A DNA stretch of 64,000 nucleotides, from NCBI GenBank assembly GCA_947652115.1, contig OX393562.1, positions 22,916,923 to 22,980,922 of the forward strand, read 5' to 3'. Position numbers and translations under genes: made by a program. The DNA comes from Blastomussa wellsi. Lineage: Eukaryota > Cnidaria > Anthozoa > Scleractinia > Plerogyridae. Below, piece by piece: positions 40,282 through 51,577 of the stretch (positions within the stretch are counted from its first letter, which is position 1; each line of letters starts with the position of its first letter). Below the pieces are notes generated by a model that was given only the letters and a program-made list of their open reading frames with translations, had not been told where the DNA came from and did not search any database.

Positions 40282-42682
40282 ATGTCTTGTTGCTCAACGA
40301 ACACGGCAGAAGATAAACTCGAGCCTTACCAGTTACGTGCACTTTATATTAAGCAGATTTCAAGACTTGTTCAAAAAGGAATATTTGGACAAGCTCTGAA
40401 TGTTTTTAGGGAGGTAAGTTTATTAAACTTAATTATTATTAGCTCGATGGAAAGTGACCGCGTGAAAGGCAACTCCATTAGCTAATTAATTCTACCGGAA
40501 TATCTCAATTGATACTTTTCCCTGGTAGTACAGTTAGCTACTTCAGAGGCCCTTGAGTTGACATACTTGTAACCAAGATACGACATTTCTTGTAACACAA
40601 CTTCACCTAACCCATTCAGGACAGTTTAAATTCAATTCAGAGAAAACGCATGTTTCCTGTTCCACAGATTTTAATTATGGTAGCCTGACTATTCCCAAAT
40701 GAGGGAATAGTCATTATCTAAGCTTGCTTTATTGAGTTTTAGTATTTTTACCGTGGGCTCAGATCTCGAATAACCTTGGCGTAACTGCAGCTACCAAGAG
40801 GTTAAGTAATCTGGCCGTCTCGGACCTTCTCACTGCTAACGAATTCCTGGTTGATCGGGATGCATATCGATATCTACAAAGGTAAGTCGAAAGTTGTTTT
40901 AATACAGTAAGAGTCACAAAAACACACCTGGATTTCTTCCGTTTACCTCGCGAGATGACTGTCGTTGTGGTCATCAGATCAAAAAGTCACAACCATCTAG
41001 ATTTACCACCACCAGGTGCCGCCATCACTGCCACCATGATCCCAAGCACAACAGCCACCACTTTCCAAATGCTACAGCAATTTTTTCGCAAGTGCTCGAT
41101 ATTTTTTAATTTACTTTTTATTTCGTGGCGTACCTGTGAATTAGCTGGTGCGTCTTTCAGACTAACCAAGTCACAGTTGGATATCCCTACCGCAGTTGGA
41201 TACGTATACTTCTACTTATACACTGTTCTTTTTATTTTATTTCCCATGCTATTGTAGGCTTCACGAAGCGCTGATATATAAAAACGAACGGCAAATTTGC
41301 CACATTTGCAAATTGCTTATCAAGCATTTTGATTTTGACCCCACGAATGACATCATAAACGACTTAGAGAAGGCCAATAAAGAGACGTTAGTAAAATCCG
41401 ACTTGTCAGTCATCTGCATTTATGGCTTAGACTTATCGACAAGAAAAAACTTGTGGAAGCTAATAGCCCTCTTGTCCAGATGCCCTAAAGTCAAGAAAAT
41501 CGAGTTGGTGTTTTGTGCGCTAAACAACGAAAACGGTTTAAAGCTTTTTGAAGCAATGATGAAACTGGAGTCTCTTTTCTTTTTGGGTGAGTCAGTGGAG
41601 CGTAGACCGTATGGAAAAAGTAAATATTAATAAGCATCCTTTCTTAGCAATGACCACAGTAAGACTGTTTAAGATGATGTTTGTATGCTGGCACTGAGCA
41701 AATGACAAAAATAAAATATATTGCCGGTATTTTGAAAAGCGCGATAGCTGTCTATCAAAGCATAACATTTCGTTTGGACCCACGGGGTGTATTTGACCTA
41801 TTCAGTTAAACCCAGTGTCGTTCGCATGCGGTTCCTTTGCATTTCGTCCCTTAGGGTGATAGAAGACGTGAAACAATTTGCGCGAGAGTCGTGAGCGCAC
41901 AATTCTCTTTGTAGGTTTCAAAAAACAAAAGGGAAAAGAAAACTTTGATTGATAGAGCGGTTTTAAATTGACTGTCGAAAGTAATAAGCGAATTGCTTTG
42001 GTTTTGTATTACTATACATTATACGCTTAGTGATTGGTTTCAAAATCTCGCGCCACTTTTTCATGCAATCAGAAGTAAAACCAAAACCAATAAACCATTT
42101 TCGAGTTGCTTTCTACCTCTGTTTCAAGACGAGTCTTGGTGCACAAGCTTTCATATGGAAATGAGTTTTATTTTTTCAGGACAAATGATTTGCGAGTAAA
42201 ACTCGTTTCCATATGAAAGGTTGTGCACCAAGCCTCGTCTTGAAACAGAGGAAAACAGCATCTTGGAAATGGCCTAAGATGGATTGTCTCCGTCGTTTTC
42301 TGTTAGTGAAAGTGATTACTTTGGTTTTGGTCTTATGACACTCCACTGAAACTCGCTCTACAGAAATCTTTACGAACGAAAGTATATCTAGACCATACCA
42401 GAAGATGAAAATTGTTTTTGTTTCTTATTCTCGACAGGCTTGCGTGGTAATAAACTAAATATTAAGTCTGTGCACCAGCTCCACAGCTTGTTAGAAGAAC
42501 CACAAAACTTCTCCTCGTTAATGTGGGTGGACTTTCGAAACAACAATGGAATTAATACCATCCCAGGTCAGTTTGTTCACCTGCTAATGGAGCGGAGAAG
42601 GAAACATCGCACTCTTAATAAGACAGAAGACGAAAAAGCGTCCATCAGTGTTCAAGACGCCATGAGTGGAAAAGTAGTGTAA
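40282..42682 (+). CDS. LRRC75 (FAM211)-like leucine-rich repeat protein, 274 aa, 4 exons
   Basis: Exons 40282-40413, 40763-40881, 41258-41586 and 42438-42682 join in frame with GT-AG introns (phases 0, 2, 1). The N-terminal half is helical ('YIKQISRLVQKGIFGQALNV', then 'ISNNLGV', 'DAYRYLQRLHEAL', 'ICHICKLLIKHF'). The C-terminal half has a few leucine-rich repeats: 'VICIYGLDLSTR', 'KIELVFCALNNENGLKLF', 'LESLFFLGLRGNKL', 'SSLMWVDFRNN..INTIPGQF', then a basic 'ERRRKHRT'. This arrangement, with an LRR of the form 'L.WVD..NN...I.P', recalls vertebrate LRRC75A/B; that assignment is from memory of the family. Function in that family is poorly known. No signal peptide. It lies tail-to-tail with the LRRC74-like gene. 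Confidence 0.7.
41955..42358. mobile_element. 404-bp MITE in intron 3 of the LRRC75-like gene
   Basis: Ends GAGCGGTTTTAAATTGA and TCCACTGAAACTCGCTC, flanked by TA. Sub-terminal 'AATTGCTTTGGTTTTG' and 'ATTACTTTGGTTTTGG', and 'AGTGATTGG..CTCGCGCCACTT', are typical of a very abundant coral MITE type (from memory). The core is a separate strong palindrome, listed below. Confidence 0.7.
42117..42250. repeat. Foldback inside the MITE, arms about 54 bp
   Basis: CTCTGTTTCAAGACGAG.. at 42117-42170 pairs with ..CTCGTCTTGAAACAGAG at 42197-42250. The arms share GGTGCACAA and CATATGGAAA blocks. The spacer is 26 nt. Confidence 0.85.
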
Positions 42683-43028
42683 ACCTTAAATAGCTTTAAT
42701 ATTGGAAATAATAGTCGATTCGATATATTACATAACTTTAACGAGCATGCGCTGTGGTTAAGTTAGAAATGGAGTACGTGCATATGTGAACTGATGACAT
42801 TTAGCAAGATGGTAATTACAACATGATTAGAGTCGTGTTGCGACTTTGATGAAATGATGTTTAGTAACTGCACCTTCTTATATTTTATATTGTTTGAATA
42901 TTATAACTTCTGAAAACGCCATAACAATGTACGTTTGGCGTTTCTTTCGGAACCTGAACTGTTTTTGAAAACGCCCCAGACATCAACACTACAGGTACAT
43001 TTTACATTATTTCATTTAAAATTCCGTT

Positions 43029-44483
43029 TTAATACATTTTGACAAATTCACTATAATCAATCTCTCCATCTCCATCAACATCAAGCATTTCAACTAGTTT
43101 GTCAAGGTAGAAGTCACTCATAACTTTTAAGCGCTTCATTCCGTCAATGAATTCCACCCGAGACAGACTATCACGGAACTGGCATTCAGGATCTAAACGT
43201 TTAAACAAATCAGAGGCGTGAATCTTGTTTTTCTCTAAATAGACTTTAAGGAAATCAAACGGATTTTCCTCCTTCTTCTTTGTTACAAAAGAGTCCGTCT
43301 TTTTACATCCATGCTGGATCTCAAGACCTGATCGCATTTTTAAAACCTTTTCAAGAAGAGTTTCACAATCGTGATCCAACTTTATGTCCAGAATCATCAG
43401 GACTTTTAATGCAGGGGCACCATTCTTATACAACATCTCCAATATCTTGTTGACGCCTTGACAGGCATTAAAAATCAAGTTATGATTTAGATTTAGCACT
43501 TCCAATTTGTCACTACCTTCGATCCCCTTGGCGATATTTTTAAGTCCTTCGTCAGAGATTCGGTTGTTGCTTATATTAAGTTCTTTGATCGTCGAATTTC
43601 GTTTCAAAGATTCCCCTAACTCCGCAGTGCCAATGTCATCAAATCCGTTCCAAGAGAGATCCAGCTTTTCGAGCGAGTCATTGTACCGCAGGCTTTTAGC
43701 TATGGCTTGAGTTCCTCCCCTTCTTATATGATTCCAGCTGAAATTCAGTTCAAGAAGCGAATTGTTATAAGTAAGAGTAGTTCCAAAAGAAATTCCAGAG
43801 GCTTCAGAAAACTCGTTGTAACTCAAGTTTAAATAATGCAAAGAACTGTTGTTTTCCACACCTTCAGCCAACAGTGCGGCATCTTTGTCTCCCAGTCCGT
43901 TTCCAGACAGATCTAACTTCCTAATCACCGTGTTATTTGGCAGAGCTTCTGCTATGGCTATTATACCTTCCCTTTTGATATTGTTATTTGCCAAGTTCAG
44001 CTCGGTAAGAGCTCTGTTCTTTGAGAGCAGTTTTCCTATGTAAATTCCTCCCTTGATATTCAGCTCGTTAAATGCAACGTGTAACTTAGACGTCGTCTTG
44101 TTTCTAAGGAGAACAGAGGCAATTGCTTTGGTTCCCATTTCCTTGAGAAAGCGGTGATTGATCTTGATCTCTTCTTGACCAATCTCGTTCCCAAATCGAG
44201 ACACTGGAATAACTCCCAGTGTGTCACAAACCTTGAGATACGCTTCCTTATCTGAACCAACCTCGTCGCCATCCGAAACGTCATCTTCGTCCAGGTCTGT
44301 ATCCCAGTGAGAGCTGGTAAAGGATTGTATCTCGTCTTCTTCGTCAACTCTCCTCTCTGTTCTAAGAAGAGCAAGGGTGGAATCGACTTGCTTTATTGTG
44401 CTCGAGGCACTGGAACAGGCTGAACGCAAACTCGATGCTTGATTATCGGACGGATTATCTCTGGTGGCGCGTCGTCGTGGCAT
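43029..44483 (-). CDS. LRRC74-like protein: RI-type leucine-rich repeats plus C-terminal EF-hand, 484 aa
   Basis: A single open frame begins at the ATG at 44483 ('MPRRRATRDN'). The N-terminus is polar and acidic ('TDLDEDDVSDGDE'), followed by 'YLKVCDTLGVIPVSRF'. Residues about 110-375 are about nine ribonuclease-inhibitor-type LRRs of roughly 28 residues, with consensus 'LTELNLANNNI..EG...IAEAL'; examples are 'IRKLDLSGNGLGDKDAALLA' and 'LEKLDLSWNGFDDIGTAELG'. A canonical EF-hand loop DVDGDGEIDYSE is at 468-479, all calcium ligand positions filled. This matches LRRC74A/B of animals (family knowledge), a calcium-responsive scaffold of unknown role. No NACHT or signal peptide. Apparently intronless. 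Confidence 0.85.
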   Translation of the reverse strand: MPRRRATRDNPSDNQASSLRSACSSASSTIKQVDSTLALLRTERRVDEEDEIQSFTSSHWDTDLDEDDVSDGDEVGSDKEAYLKVCDTLGVIPVSRFGNEIGQEEIKINHRFLKEMGTKAIASVLLRNKTTSKLHVAFNELNIKGGIYIGKLLSKNRALTELNLANNNIKREGIIAIAEALPNNTVIRKLDLSGNGLGDKDAALLAEGVENNSSLHYLNLSYNEFSEASGISFGTTLTYNNSLLELNFSWNHIRRGGTQAIAKSLRYNDSLEKLDLSWNGFDDIGTAELGESLKRNSTIKELNISNNRISDEGLKNIAKGIEGSDKLEVLNLNHNLIFNACQGVNKILEMLYKNGAPALKVLMILDIKLDHDCETLLEKVLKMRSGLEIQHGCKKTDSFVTKKKEENPFDFLKVYLEKNKIHASDLFKRLDPECQFRDSLSRVEFIDGMKRLKVMSDFYLDKLVEMLDVDGDGEIDYSEFVKMY

Positions 44484-46143
44484 GTCTCCTTAATTTTGGT
44501 ATAATCTACAAACAGAGTGCATAACACAAATGATATATATTAAAATATAGTAAAATATATCAACTGCAACTTTCAGAAAAAAATATTGGTTTCAATGGTT
44601 ATTGAGTGTTCACAAAATACATTTAGACGATGCGGCACAAGAGTTCTCTTTTGCGCTAACTAATGTGTTAGCATTAGCACTAGTACAGACAACTTTACGC
44701 TGACTGGCCATGCTTGTTTTAATTTGACTGATCGCGCGTTCAGCATTATGTACTAACGAATTTTCAACAAACTGTTAAAAAAATGTATAATCGTTGGTTA
44801 AATTGGTTTTAATGAATTGAAGCTTTATATTACTGACTGCCATTAACAGGCGCGCATGGTATATTACTGAATATTGCGAGATATGGTACCGAAAGAAATT
44901 TCATTATACTCACGCCACTGCTCACTATTCACATATGAGAATACATTAACATTCTGTAATGTTTAATGATAAATCACATGAATGCCTTCGCTTTGTTTAC
45001 TGAACACTCATCTTCAAACATCAATGTAAACAAACTAGTTCTTCCAGGTGTTCGAGAACATTCGGCATGCAACTAAAGAGAGGCAAAAGGTTGCTTGAAA
45101 GGGTCAAGAAAAGGCGAACGAGTGAATTTGTAAACTGTAAACGACTAAGATAGCGAGTGTGTCAAGGACACGGTTATTGACAAAGCTATTCGCGGACCCA
45201 AAATGGTCAAGAAAATGAAACCAACGCTGCTGCGACTATTTTAGGTATTGAGCAGGAACTGAATGAGATCAACAATCAAGGTTAAAAGAGGATATAAACT
45301 TACTATGTAAAGTTTCTTCCCAATTGAAACCTCTCTGTGACTAAGGTCCAGGTCTGCGGTGTCCGGTTGATATAAAAGCAACCAGTTGCTATGCTGACTG
45401 TCTAGGTCGGTTAATTCACTTGTTAAATCTAAATCCTTTGTTATTGATAGCATTGGGATTAGTGCCTTTTTGTAAGGCGTCTCTTTATGTAATTAATTGT
45501 GCAATCTAAACTAACTGGAAGGATCTCTTTCAAACGAATATTTTTTTTATTTACTCTTGAAACAACAGTAATAACTTTTTATTTAGTAAAGTACACAGAG
45601 CTTAGTGAACTATATTAATTATTTTGGAGCATCTCTTAACATTTCTGTACCCCATCATTTGTCGTCGCCACTTGACAGGAGTTTTCACACTTTAATTTTC
45701 TGTAAATTTACAGCTCAAGGTATGCCTTTCAGCTGATAACACATGTTTTTATCATCCAGAATGGCCTTTTGAGATACGTGTATATCTTAGCTTGCTATTC
45801 CATGATAAGGGTTTCATGCGACAAATCATCTGGTACATTGTTATTTTAGCATTTAAAAATTTAAACCGCAGCGCTATCATTTAGGACCAACTGGACCTAT
45901 AGGACCAACTGGACTGAGAGGTCCTTTTGCAGTTATATTGTACGATTAGAATTTTTCGACTCCAGGTTGCGGATACAGCTGGTGCTAGTTTCCTTTTGAT
46001 TGGGGACTCCTCCTTGTATTTACAGTAATCTTTTAGTTTAAGGATAATTATACTTGACCAAAGATGCAATGGAAGCGTCCTATAAGGTCACCATCTCAAC
46101 TCGCGCCATTCAGAGTCGACGTAAAGAATTGAGCATTTTAATT
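44484..46143. other. Intergenic, no gene seen
   Basis: AT-rich. The only oddity is a repeated 'AGGACCAACTGGACC' near 45885-45915. No supported gene. Confidence 0.35.
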
Positions 46144-49100
46144 CTAAGTTACATGATTTGTTTCCTGTGTTCTTGTGCGTTTCCTTTCAGACGGCTTGTC
46201 GATATAATGTCTCTTATCTTCTCCAGCAGCTTGTGCTGCTCTTGCCCCTTGTGCAGTCTTGGCCTCCACGGTGATTGGTCCGAACCCTACTGGTGAGTTT
46301 ATGAGCGTTTCCCCTTTAGAGCTTGGAACATCCTCAGTGGAGTACGATCCTTCCTGTGTGACACCCTCGTGTCCTATAACTTCTGGCTGAATTCCATCGA
46401 GGTCTTCCTCTCTAAAACTGTGTAAACGCCTTCGGTATTGAGGTCTGTGAAGGGTACGCCTTGGGTAACTCGGGTAGCCAAATCCGAGAGGATGGCGAAA
46501 AACCGATCTGTCTTGGAGTAAACCGCGCGATGAAAGACTTTGAAGAGAGTTTAAATCATTTTGGGGACGAGAAAAAGCGTTCGAAATCAACGGCGACATC
46601 AAACTTGGAGAAGCGAGAGATGACGACATCAAAGATGGCGCCAGTGGTGATACCGTACTCTGCGATATCGCTGAAGACGACCTACCGGTAAAACGGGGTC
46701 CCACGCTTGCCATGGGTGTCACCAGAGATGATGTCATATAACGGAGTGGTGTCGAGTCCAAGGAAAGTATATTTCCTAGTTGTGGAGTTCCCGCTATGCC
46801 TACCTGCTGCTGAATGCCTGCTGCTTGCATGCCCGCCTGTTGCTCCATGTCTAACGGTTGCATCCCTAAGGATTGTCGTGTCAGTGGCTGCTCCTGAAGT
46901 AGTTGCTGCTGAAGTTGTAGCTGATCTAACTGCAACGGTTGGGGTTGCATGGCTTGTTGAGCGAGCATCGGTCGCAATGGCTGCAATTGCTGTAGCGTTT
47001 CCAGAGCTGGTGTCAGCACTAACTGGCGCCTGTAATTTTGCGGCATGTCGTCTTGTAGCAAATCGTCCACGCTGCTCGGATCTTCAGCTGCTAGAATTGG
47101 TTCAATTAGGGTTTGTCGCTTGATTTTACTCTTTTCCTTCGAGTGCTCCTGCTGGTGGTGTTTTTTCACTTTCTTTTGCGAGGCTCCAGGAACCTTGGAT
47201 CTGCTCACAATTGGAGACCTCTGCAGTAATGAAGAAAGGTCGACATATCGGGCTAAGGGTTCCTGACCAAGTAATGACGTTCCTGCAGAAATTAAACGAA
47301 TTTAGAATATTTTCTTCACCAAATATGTTGAGACATTAATTTTTAATCGTCAAATGGCAGATTTACGGAGACAAGGAGTCCTACTCTAAGTATACCCAAT
47401 GCAGTGTGTATAAAATGACTTAAGTTGTGGCGCAAATTTTCGTTTTTTTCTCTTTGCAAATCTACTTTTTATAGCTTTTATGCCATATAAATTAGAAAGC
47501 GAATGTATTCGATTTATAACAACCACTAACAACCATGCACTCTTACTTTGATAACCGTTAAAGTGCACCTAACACCAAAATAGTTTTTCGCTAAATTAAA
47601 CCTTTGCACCAATTTGTAACGCATTGTACCATTCGTTTCTCCTTTTTACCAAATTCTGTCTATTGATAACATTCAAACGTTTCGAAAAGCTATGCATCAT
47701 TTGTTCTACGACCGAGTCAGAAGGAGTGTGGGTCTATTCCCGATTTGACGGCACAAACCGATTTGCATGCATGTTTACAAAGACTTGATACGTGCAAATC
47801 AGTTTGTGACGTAAAATCGGGAATAGACCCATGTCCCTTCTGACTCGGTCGTGGAACAAATGTTACAAAGTTTTTCGTAACTTTTGAATCTCATAAAAAT
47901 TCAGAATGCCAATGCGAAATGCATTTTGAACTGGTGCAAAGATTTATTTTAGCGAAAGGTGCACTTTAAACGTTCTGTTGATATCGCATAGCGATTGAAA
48001 ACTTTCATTGGCCATCGAAGCGAAAAAACCGATTTTATACTAATCGCTATGTAATTTTCTTATCATGGCGTTCCATGTCTCGTGAAATTTAACTTGGCTT
48101 TCAGTCGTCATGCAATGAATGTACGGCACGCACTAACTGGGCAATTGTCACATACGATCCCAAATACATGCAAGCCATAATCCACTATGCAAAGCTTTAT
48201 TTACTTTTGAAAGCTACCGCACGTCAATGATAGTACATCTTAAAAGTATTGCACATAGTCCCTTCAAAAACGAAACGTAATTACGAATACCAGCAGTACG
48301 TATACAGGGAACGCGGAGCATATTTTTGATTGGGAGTGGGGGGCTAATGCAAATGCCGTAGACATTTGTAGGGCGTGTCGACGGCGCAAACCATCTCTAG
48401 GGGGTTCCGGAAACACGCTCTCCCGGAAAATGTTTAAAATGAATGCCCCTAGAATGGCTAAAAATCCAGCCCAACACACCAGACGCAGTGAATTATTTTA
48501 TTATCGCATATCTGTGAGAGCAGTAAAATGGTAATTTTTCAATTGGGTAAATTTAATATTTTATCCCATAGAGGGGCGGTTGAAACCCCACCCCCAAGCC
48601 TTCCCGGCTCCGCGATCCCTGGTACAAATAAATCACATACCAAGCAATCCGCTGGTCTGGGGAAGATTACTCTGAGCGCTATAAAGTTGAGCCAATGGCG
48701 AAGGAATGTACGTTCGTCCATAACCCATCATAGCCCTGCCGTACTGTGCTGCTCCTATGTCTGATGGTCCAAATCCCAGACCTCTTTCTTGTGCTTTCAC
48801 GCGCGGTGCGCCTAACGCACTACCATACTGTAAGTCTTGTAAAGAATTCAAGTTTCTTTGTCTTAAGAGGGAGTTATATATTGACGCAAGGCCATTCAAC
48901 TCGCTGTAAAGCCTTTGATAACCTCGCAAGACATCAAAGGTATCTTCTTCTTTTGTAGGACTTTGCGAAGGTAAAAGGCTTCTTAACGCACTTGACTCTT
49001 GTAGACTTTGCTGCGGGGTGAACTGTGCGGGTAACGCAAATAACCCTGCTTGAGGACTTTGCCGGAAACCATAAATTCCCTGTCCCGAACCAAATAGAGC

Positions 49101-49709
49101 ATACTGAGGTGAGGCGCCATATCCATATGTTCGGTATGCACTTGGGCCTCCAAGAGGAGCAAGTGGCGACGGTTGTACGAATTTGGGAGCTGCAGAGATA
49201 AATTGACGTTTCCGAGACTTGGAGCCCTTTTTGTGCTGACTTGCACTTGGAATATCCGACTTATGCGTTCTGACTTCGGCTTCAACTTTGCCTGGTCTAG
49301 GAAATCTTTGTCGTTTTATCCCATTGTAAAACCAGTTTTGACCGAACGGACCAAAAGGTAAGTGGTATCCACTATGGTAAAACATGGCCGGATGGTGATG
49401 AATGACAGGAGGGGGTGCATAATGCTGGGCCAGGTGAATTGATGGATGGAATATTGGAATAGCCGGCGTACCGGGCTTAGCCACTACTTGAAGAGACGCC
49501 GGCTTAGCATTGACTTTTACACCAGCAGGGTTGGCATTCACTTCAATCTCAGCGGCTTTGTCGTCGACTTGAAAATGTGACGGTTCACCGGTTTGAGTCA
49601 CCGTTCCACCATCTTCAGGTAATGGTCTTGGTTTAACGCACCCATTAAAAGCGAACAAACAAAGAATACACAGTGCTACCCGAAATCCATAGCCGCAAAA
49701 CCATATCAT
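46144..49709 (-). CDS. Secreted, modular, repetitive protein with KR(Q) processing sites, 735 aa, 2 exons
   Basis: Exon 1 runs 49709-48641 and exon 2 47282-46144. The donor is GTATGT, the acceptor follows TTTCTGCAG, phase 1; the join is in frame. Residues 1-24 are a signal peptide (hydrophobic 'VALCILCLFAFNGC'). Residues 54-79 carry the motif 'EVNANPAGVKVNAKP' shared with the gene at 54638-56635. Then comes a His/Pro/Tyr-rich part, dibasic sites 'IKRQ' (131-134), 'SRKRQ' (165-169) and 'IKRQT' in exon 2, and a Gln/Leu-rich middle ('QLDQLQLQQQLLQEQ'). The tail is basic. Such sites suggest furin-like cleavage in the secretory path. Possible roles include nematocyst, mucus or matrix component; none is demonstrated. 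Low-complexity composition makes the far C-terminus less certain. Confidence 0.75.
47562..47965. mobile_element. 404-bp MITE with TTAA target duplication (piggyBac-like)
   Basis: Ends AGTGCACCTAACACC and AAAGGTGCACT, flanked by TTAA at 47558-47561 and 47966-47969. Long inverted interior arms ('TCTATTCCCGATTT' / 'AAATCGGGAATAGA', 'GACCGAGTCAGAAGG' / 'CCTTCTGACTCGGTC'). TTAA targeting is diagnostic of piggyBac-type mobilisation. Sits in the intron of the secreted-protein gene. Confidence 0.85.
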
Positions 49710-50104
49710 GCTTGTACGTGAATAATAAATATTGTTGCCAGTAACTTTGGTTTAGAAAATAAAACACATCTCTATTCTTCAATAAAAGGAAACAAAAACG
49801 AAAACTTTGTGGCTCACGGTTTCTCGTTACGGTGAGATCATGTATATAGTAAATAATAAATAACATTTAACCACTTTGCCAACAAGTGGTCCAATTCTTT
49901 CAAATCACTTTCTATCATCATTTTTATAAATGCCAAATTACTTAGGCGGTGGGAGGTACTCTTCCTTGATAAGAAAGTTGAAAGTTGATAAGAAAGTATG
50001 GAAAGCTTGAGAAGGTAAGACTGAGTTTGGGCTAAAAAATCTCAATCTTGTCAGTGCGAGGTGCACGGAGAATCAGTCAATAAGTATTCTTAAATATAAC
50101 AGGT
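49710..50104. other. 5' flank of the secreted-protein gene, nothing else seen
   Basis: Contains the presumed promoter, but no box could be assigned. A short direct repeat 'GATAAGAAAGT' is near 49970-49997. Confidence 0.3.
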
Positions 50105-50117
50105 CATATGTAAATTA

Positions 50118-50768
50118 ATAGAGGGGGTAAGTTTCAAAAGAAACTGTGGTGCTGCGTAGGTGGGAAGTATAACAGTATAATTTGGTTTTATCAACTGGGT
50201 TGATAATGTGAATTGGCCACCGTAAAGAGATTCAAGAGCTGACGTTTCGAGCGTTAGCCCTTCGTCGGAGCGAATCAAGGAATTGTGAGTCGTGTGTTGT
50301 TTATATACAGAAAGATGGAGCTTCGCTATTGGTTGGTGCCTGGTAACGTTAAAACAACGGAATAAATTAGTTGAATGAAAAGCGTTCGTTGATACCGTGA
50401 GGATTAAGAGTGCCGATTTGAAAAATAAATTTTTGTTCTAGAGTTTTGCGACTTTCGTGCTTCCTTGGTGAAGGGAAAGATCAAGATCACTGATCATTTG
50501 ACCTGTACCTCAGCCAATGTCATCTACTGCATAACTTGCACTCTTTGCAAAAAGTTATACGTCGGCGAAACAGGCGACCGTTTCCGAGAACACCTTCGGG
50601 ACGTAGAGAAAGATGACAAAAATGCATCGAAACCGGTCGTGAGACACTTCAATCTCCCAAATCATTCTAAGCAACATATGGCGGTCTGCTAACGCTCGAA
50701 ACGTCAGCTCTTGAATCTCTTTACGGTGGCCAATTCACATTATCAACCCAGTTGATAAAACCAAATTA
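50118..50768 (+). mobile_element. Penelope-like element, truncated and internally inverted, with 13-bp target duplication
   Basis: CATATGTAAATTA flanks it at 50105-50117 and 50769-50781. The right part (50461-50693, +) encodes a GIY-YIG nuclease fragment: 'VIYCITCTLCKKLYVGET', 'DRFREHLRDVEKDDK', 'FNLPNHSKQHMAVC'. The left part (50118-50460) is the element's 3' terminal region in the opposite orientation. The outer ends carry mirror copies of the terminal motif with TTATCAAC..GTTGATAA. GIY-YIG linked to such termini is typical of Penelope-like retroelements. The reverse transcriptase is absent. Confidence 0.85.
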
Positions 50769-51184
50769 CATATGTAAATTAGTGTGAAAAGTATTGGTAT
50801 CAAGGAGCAGTTTCATGTATGCTTCGTGATAAACCCACGCATATATTGAATCGACAGGGATTCAATATGTTCCAAGCACGCAGTGTTCATCTTTTACGGA
50901 TGCTAACTAAATTCACGTCTTCGGTGAGAATTTTTTATTCTGCAATAGAATTGTTCTATATTTACTGTATAGAAAGATGATCATTACATTAAAGTGACAG
51001 AAACAAATGATGATTCCGGCACTCGTTTCCGAGATAAACGATGATTTGTCTCTCTCGAGAGGCAAGCCGTATAGAAAAGCCGCAATTTAGTTTATGAGCG
51101 CGCGCAAATTACGTCTAAAATTCTGCGCAGTAAGGATGCGCAATGCATGACAGTAATTTCACTTTAGCAACATCGATAACAGCA

Positions 51185-51329
51185 GGCCCCGGTTGTTCAA
51201 AGGTTGGATAATGCTCTCCACCGGATAAACCACTATAAACGGGATAACATATTTGCCAACACTTATCTGCTGGATAGTGATTGATCCGGCCGGTGGATAA
51301 AGGGATCCACCCTTTGAAAAACCGCGGCC
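51185..51329. mobile_element. Short palindromic MITE
   Basis: Ends GGCCCCGGTTGTTCAAAGG and CCTTTGAAAAACCGCGGCC. Repeating 'GGATAA/TTATCC'-type boxes fill the interior ('CACCGGATAAACCACTATAA'). A 77-residue frame over it is spurious. Confidence 0.75.
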
Positions 51330-51390
51330 AGTACAATAGCCTACTCACACGGTTGATATCTCAACTGAGGAAGCGGCCCGGATCAAGTAG

Positions 51391-51568
51391 TAGCCTGTGT
51401 TCCAGACTCTCGATCAGTAGACAGAAAAAAACGGGCGAAAACGAGTGAAGCGAGCGAAGGGAAACAGTGGGGGTCTATTGCCCCCATCTTTTTTTTTTCC
51501 TTCGTGTGCTATGCTCGCGCTAGCTCCCAACCTTTCCTCTCCACTCACCGAGAGCCAGGGGCAGGCTA
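51391..51568. mobile_element. 178-bp MITE with 9-bp target duplication (Mutator-like)
   Basis: Flanked by perfect ATCAAGTAG at 51382-51390 and 51569-51577. Ends TAGCCTGTGTTCCAGACTCT and its partner AGAGCCAGGGGCAGGCTA. A 9-bp duplication points to Mutator-type transposases. Confidence 0.8.
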
Positions 51569-51577
51569 ATCAAGTAG

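Noticed and set aside
45880..45930. Collagen-like Gly-Pro-Val phrase on the minus strand
   Set aside because: Only about five triplets, from a repeated 14-bp word; no donor in the upstream secreted gene joins to it in that frame.
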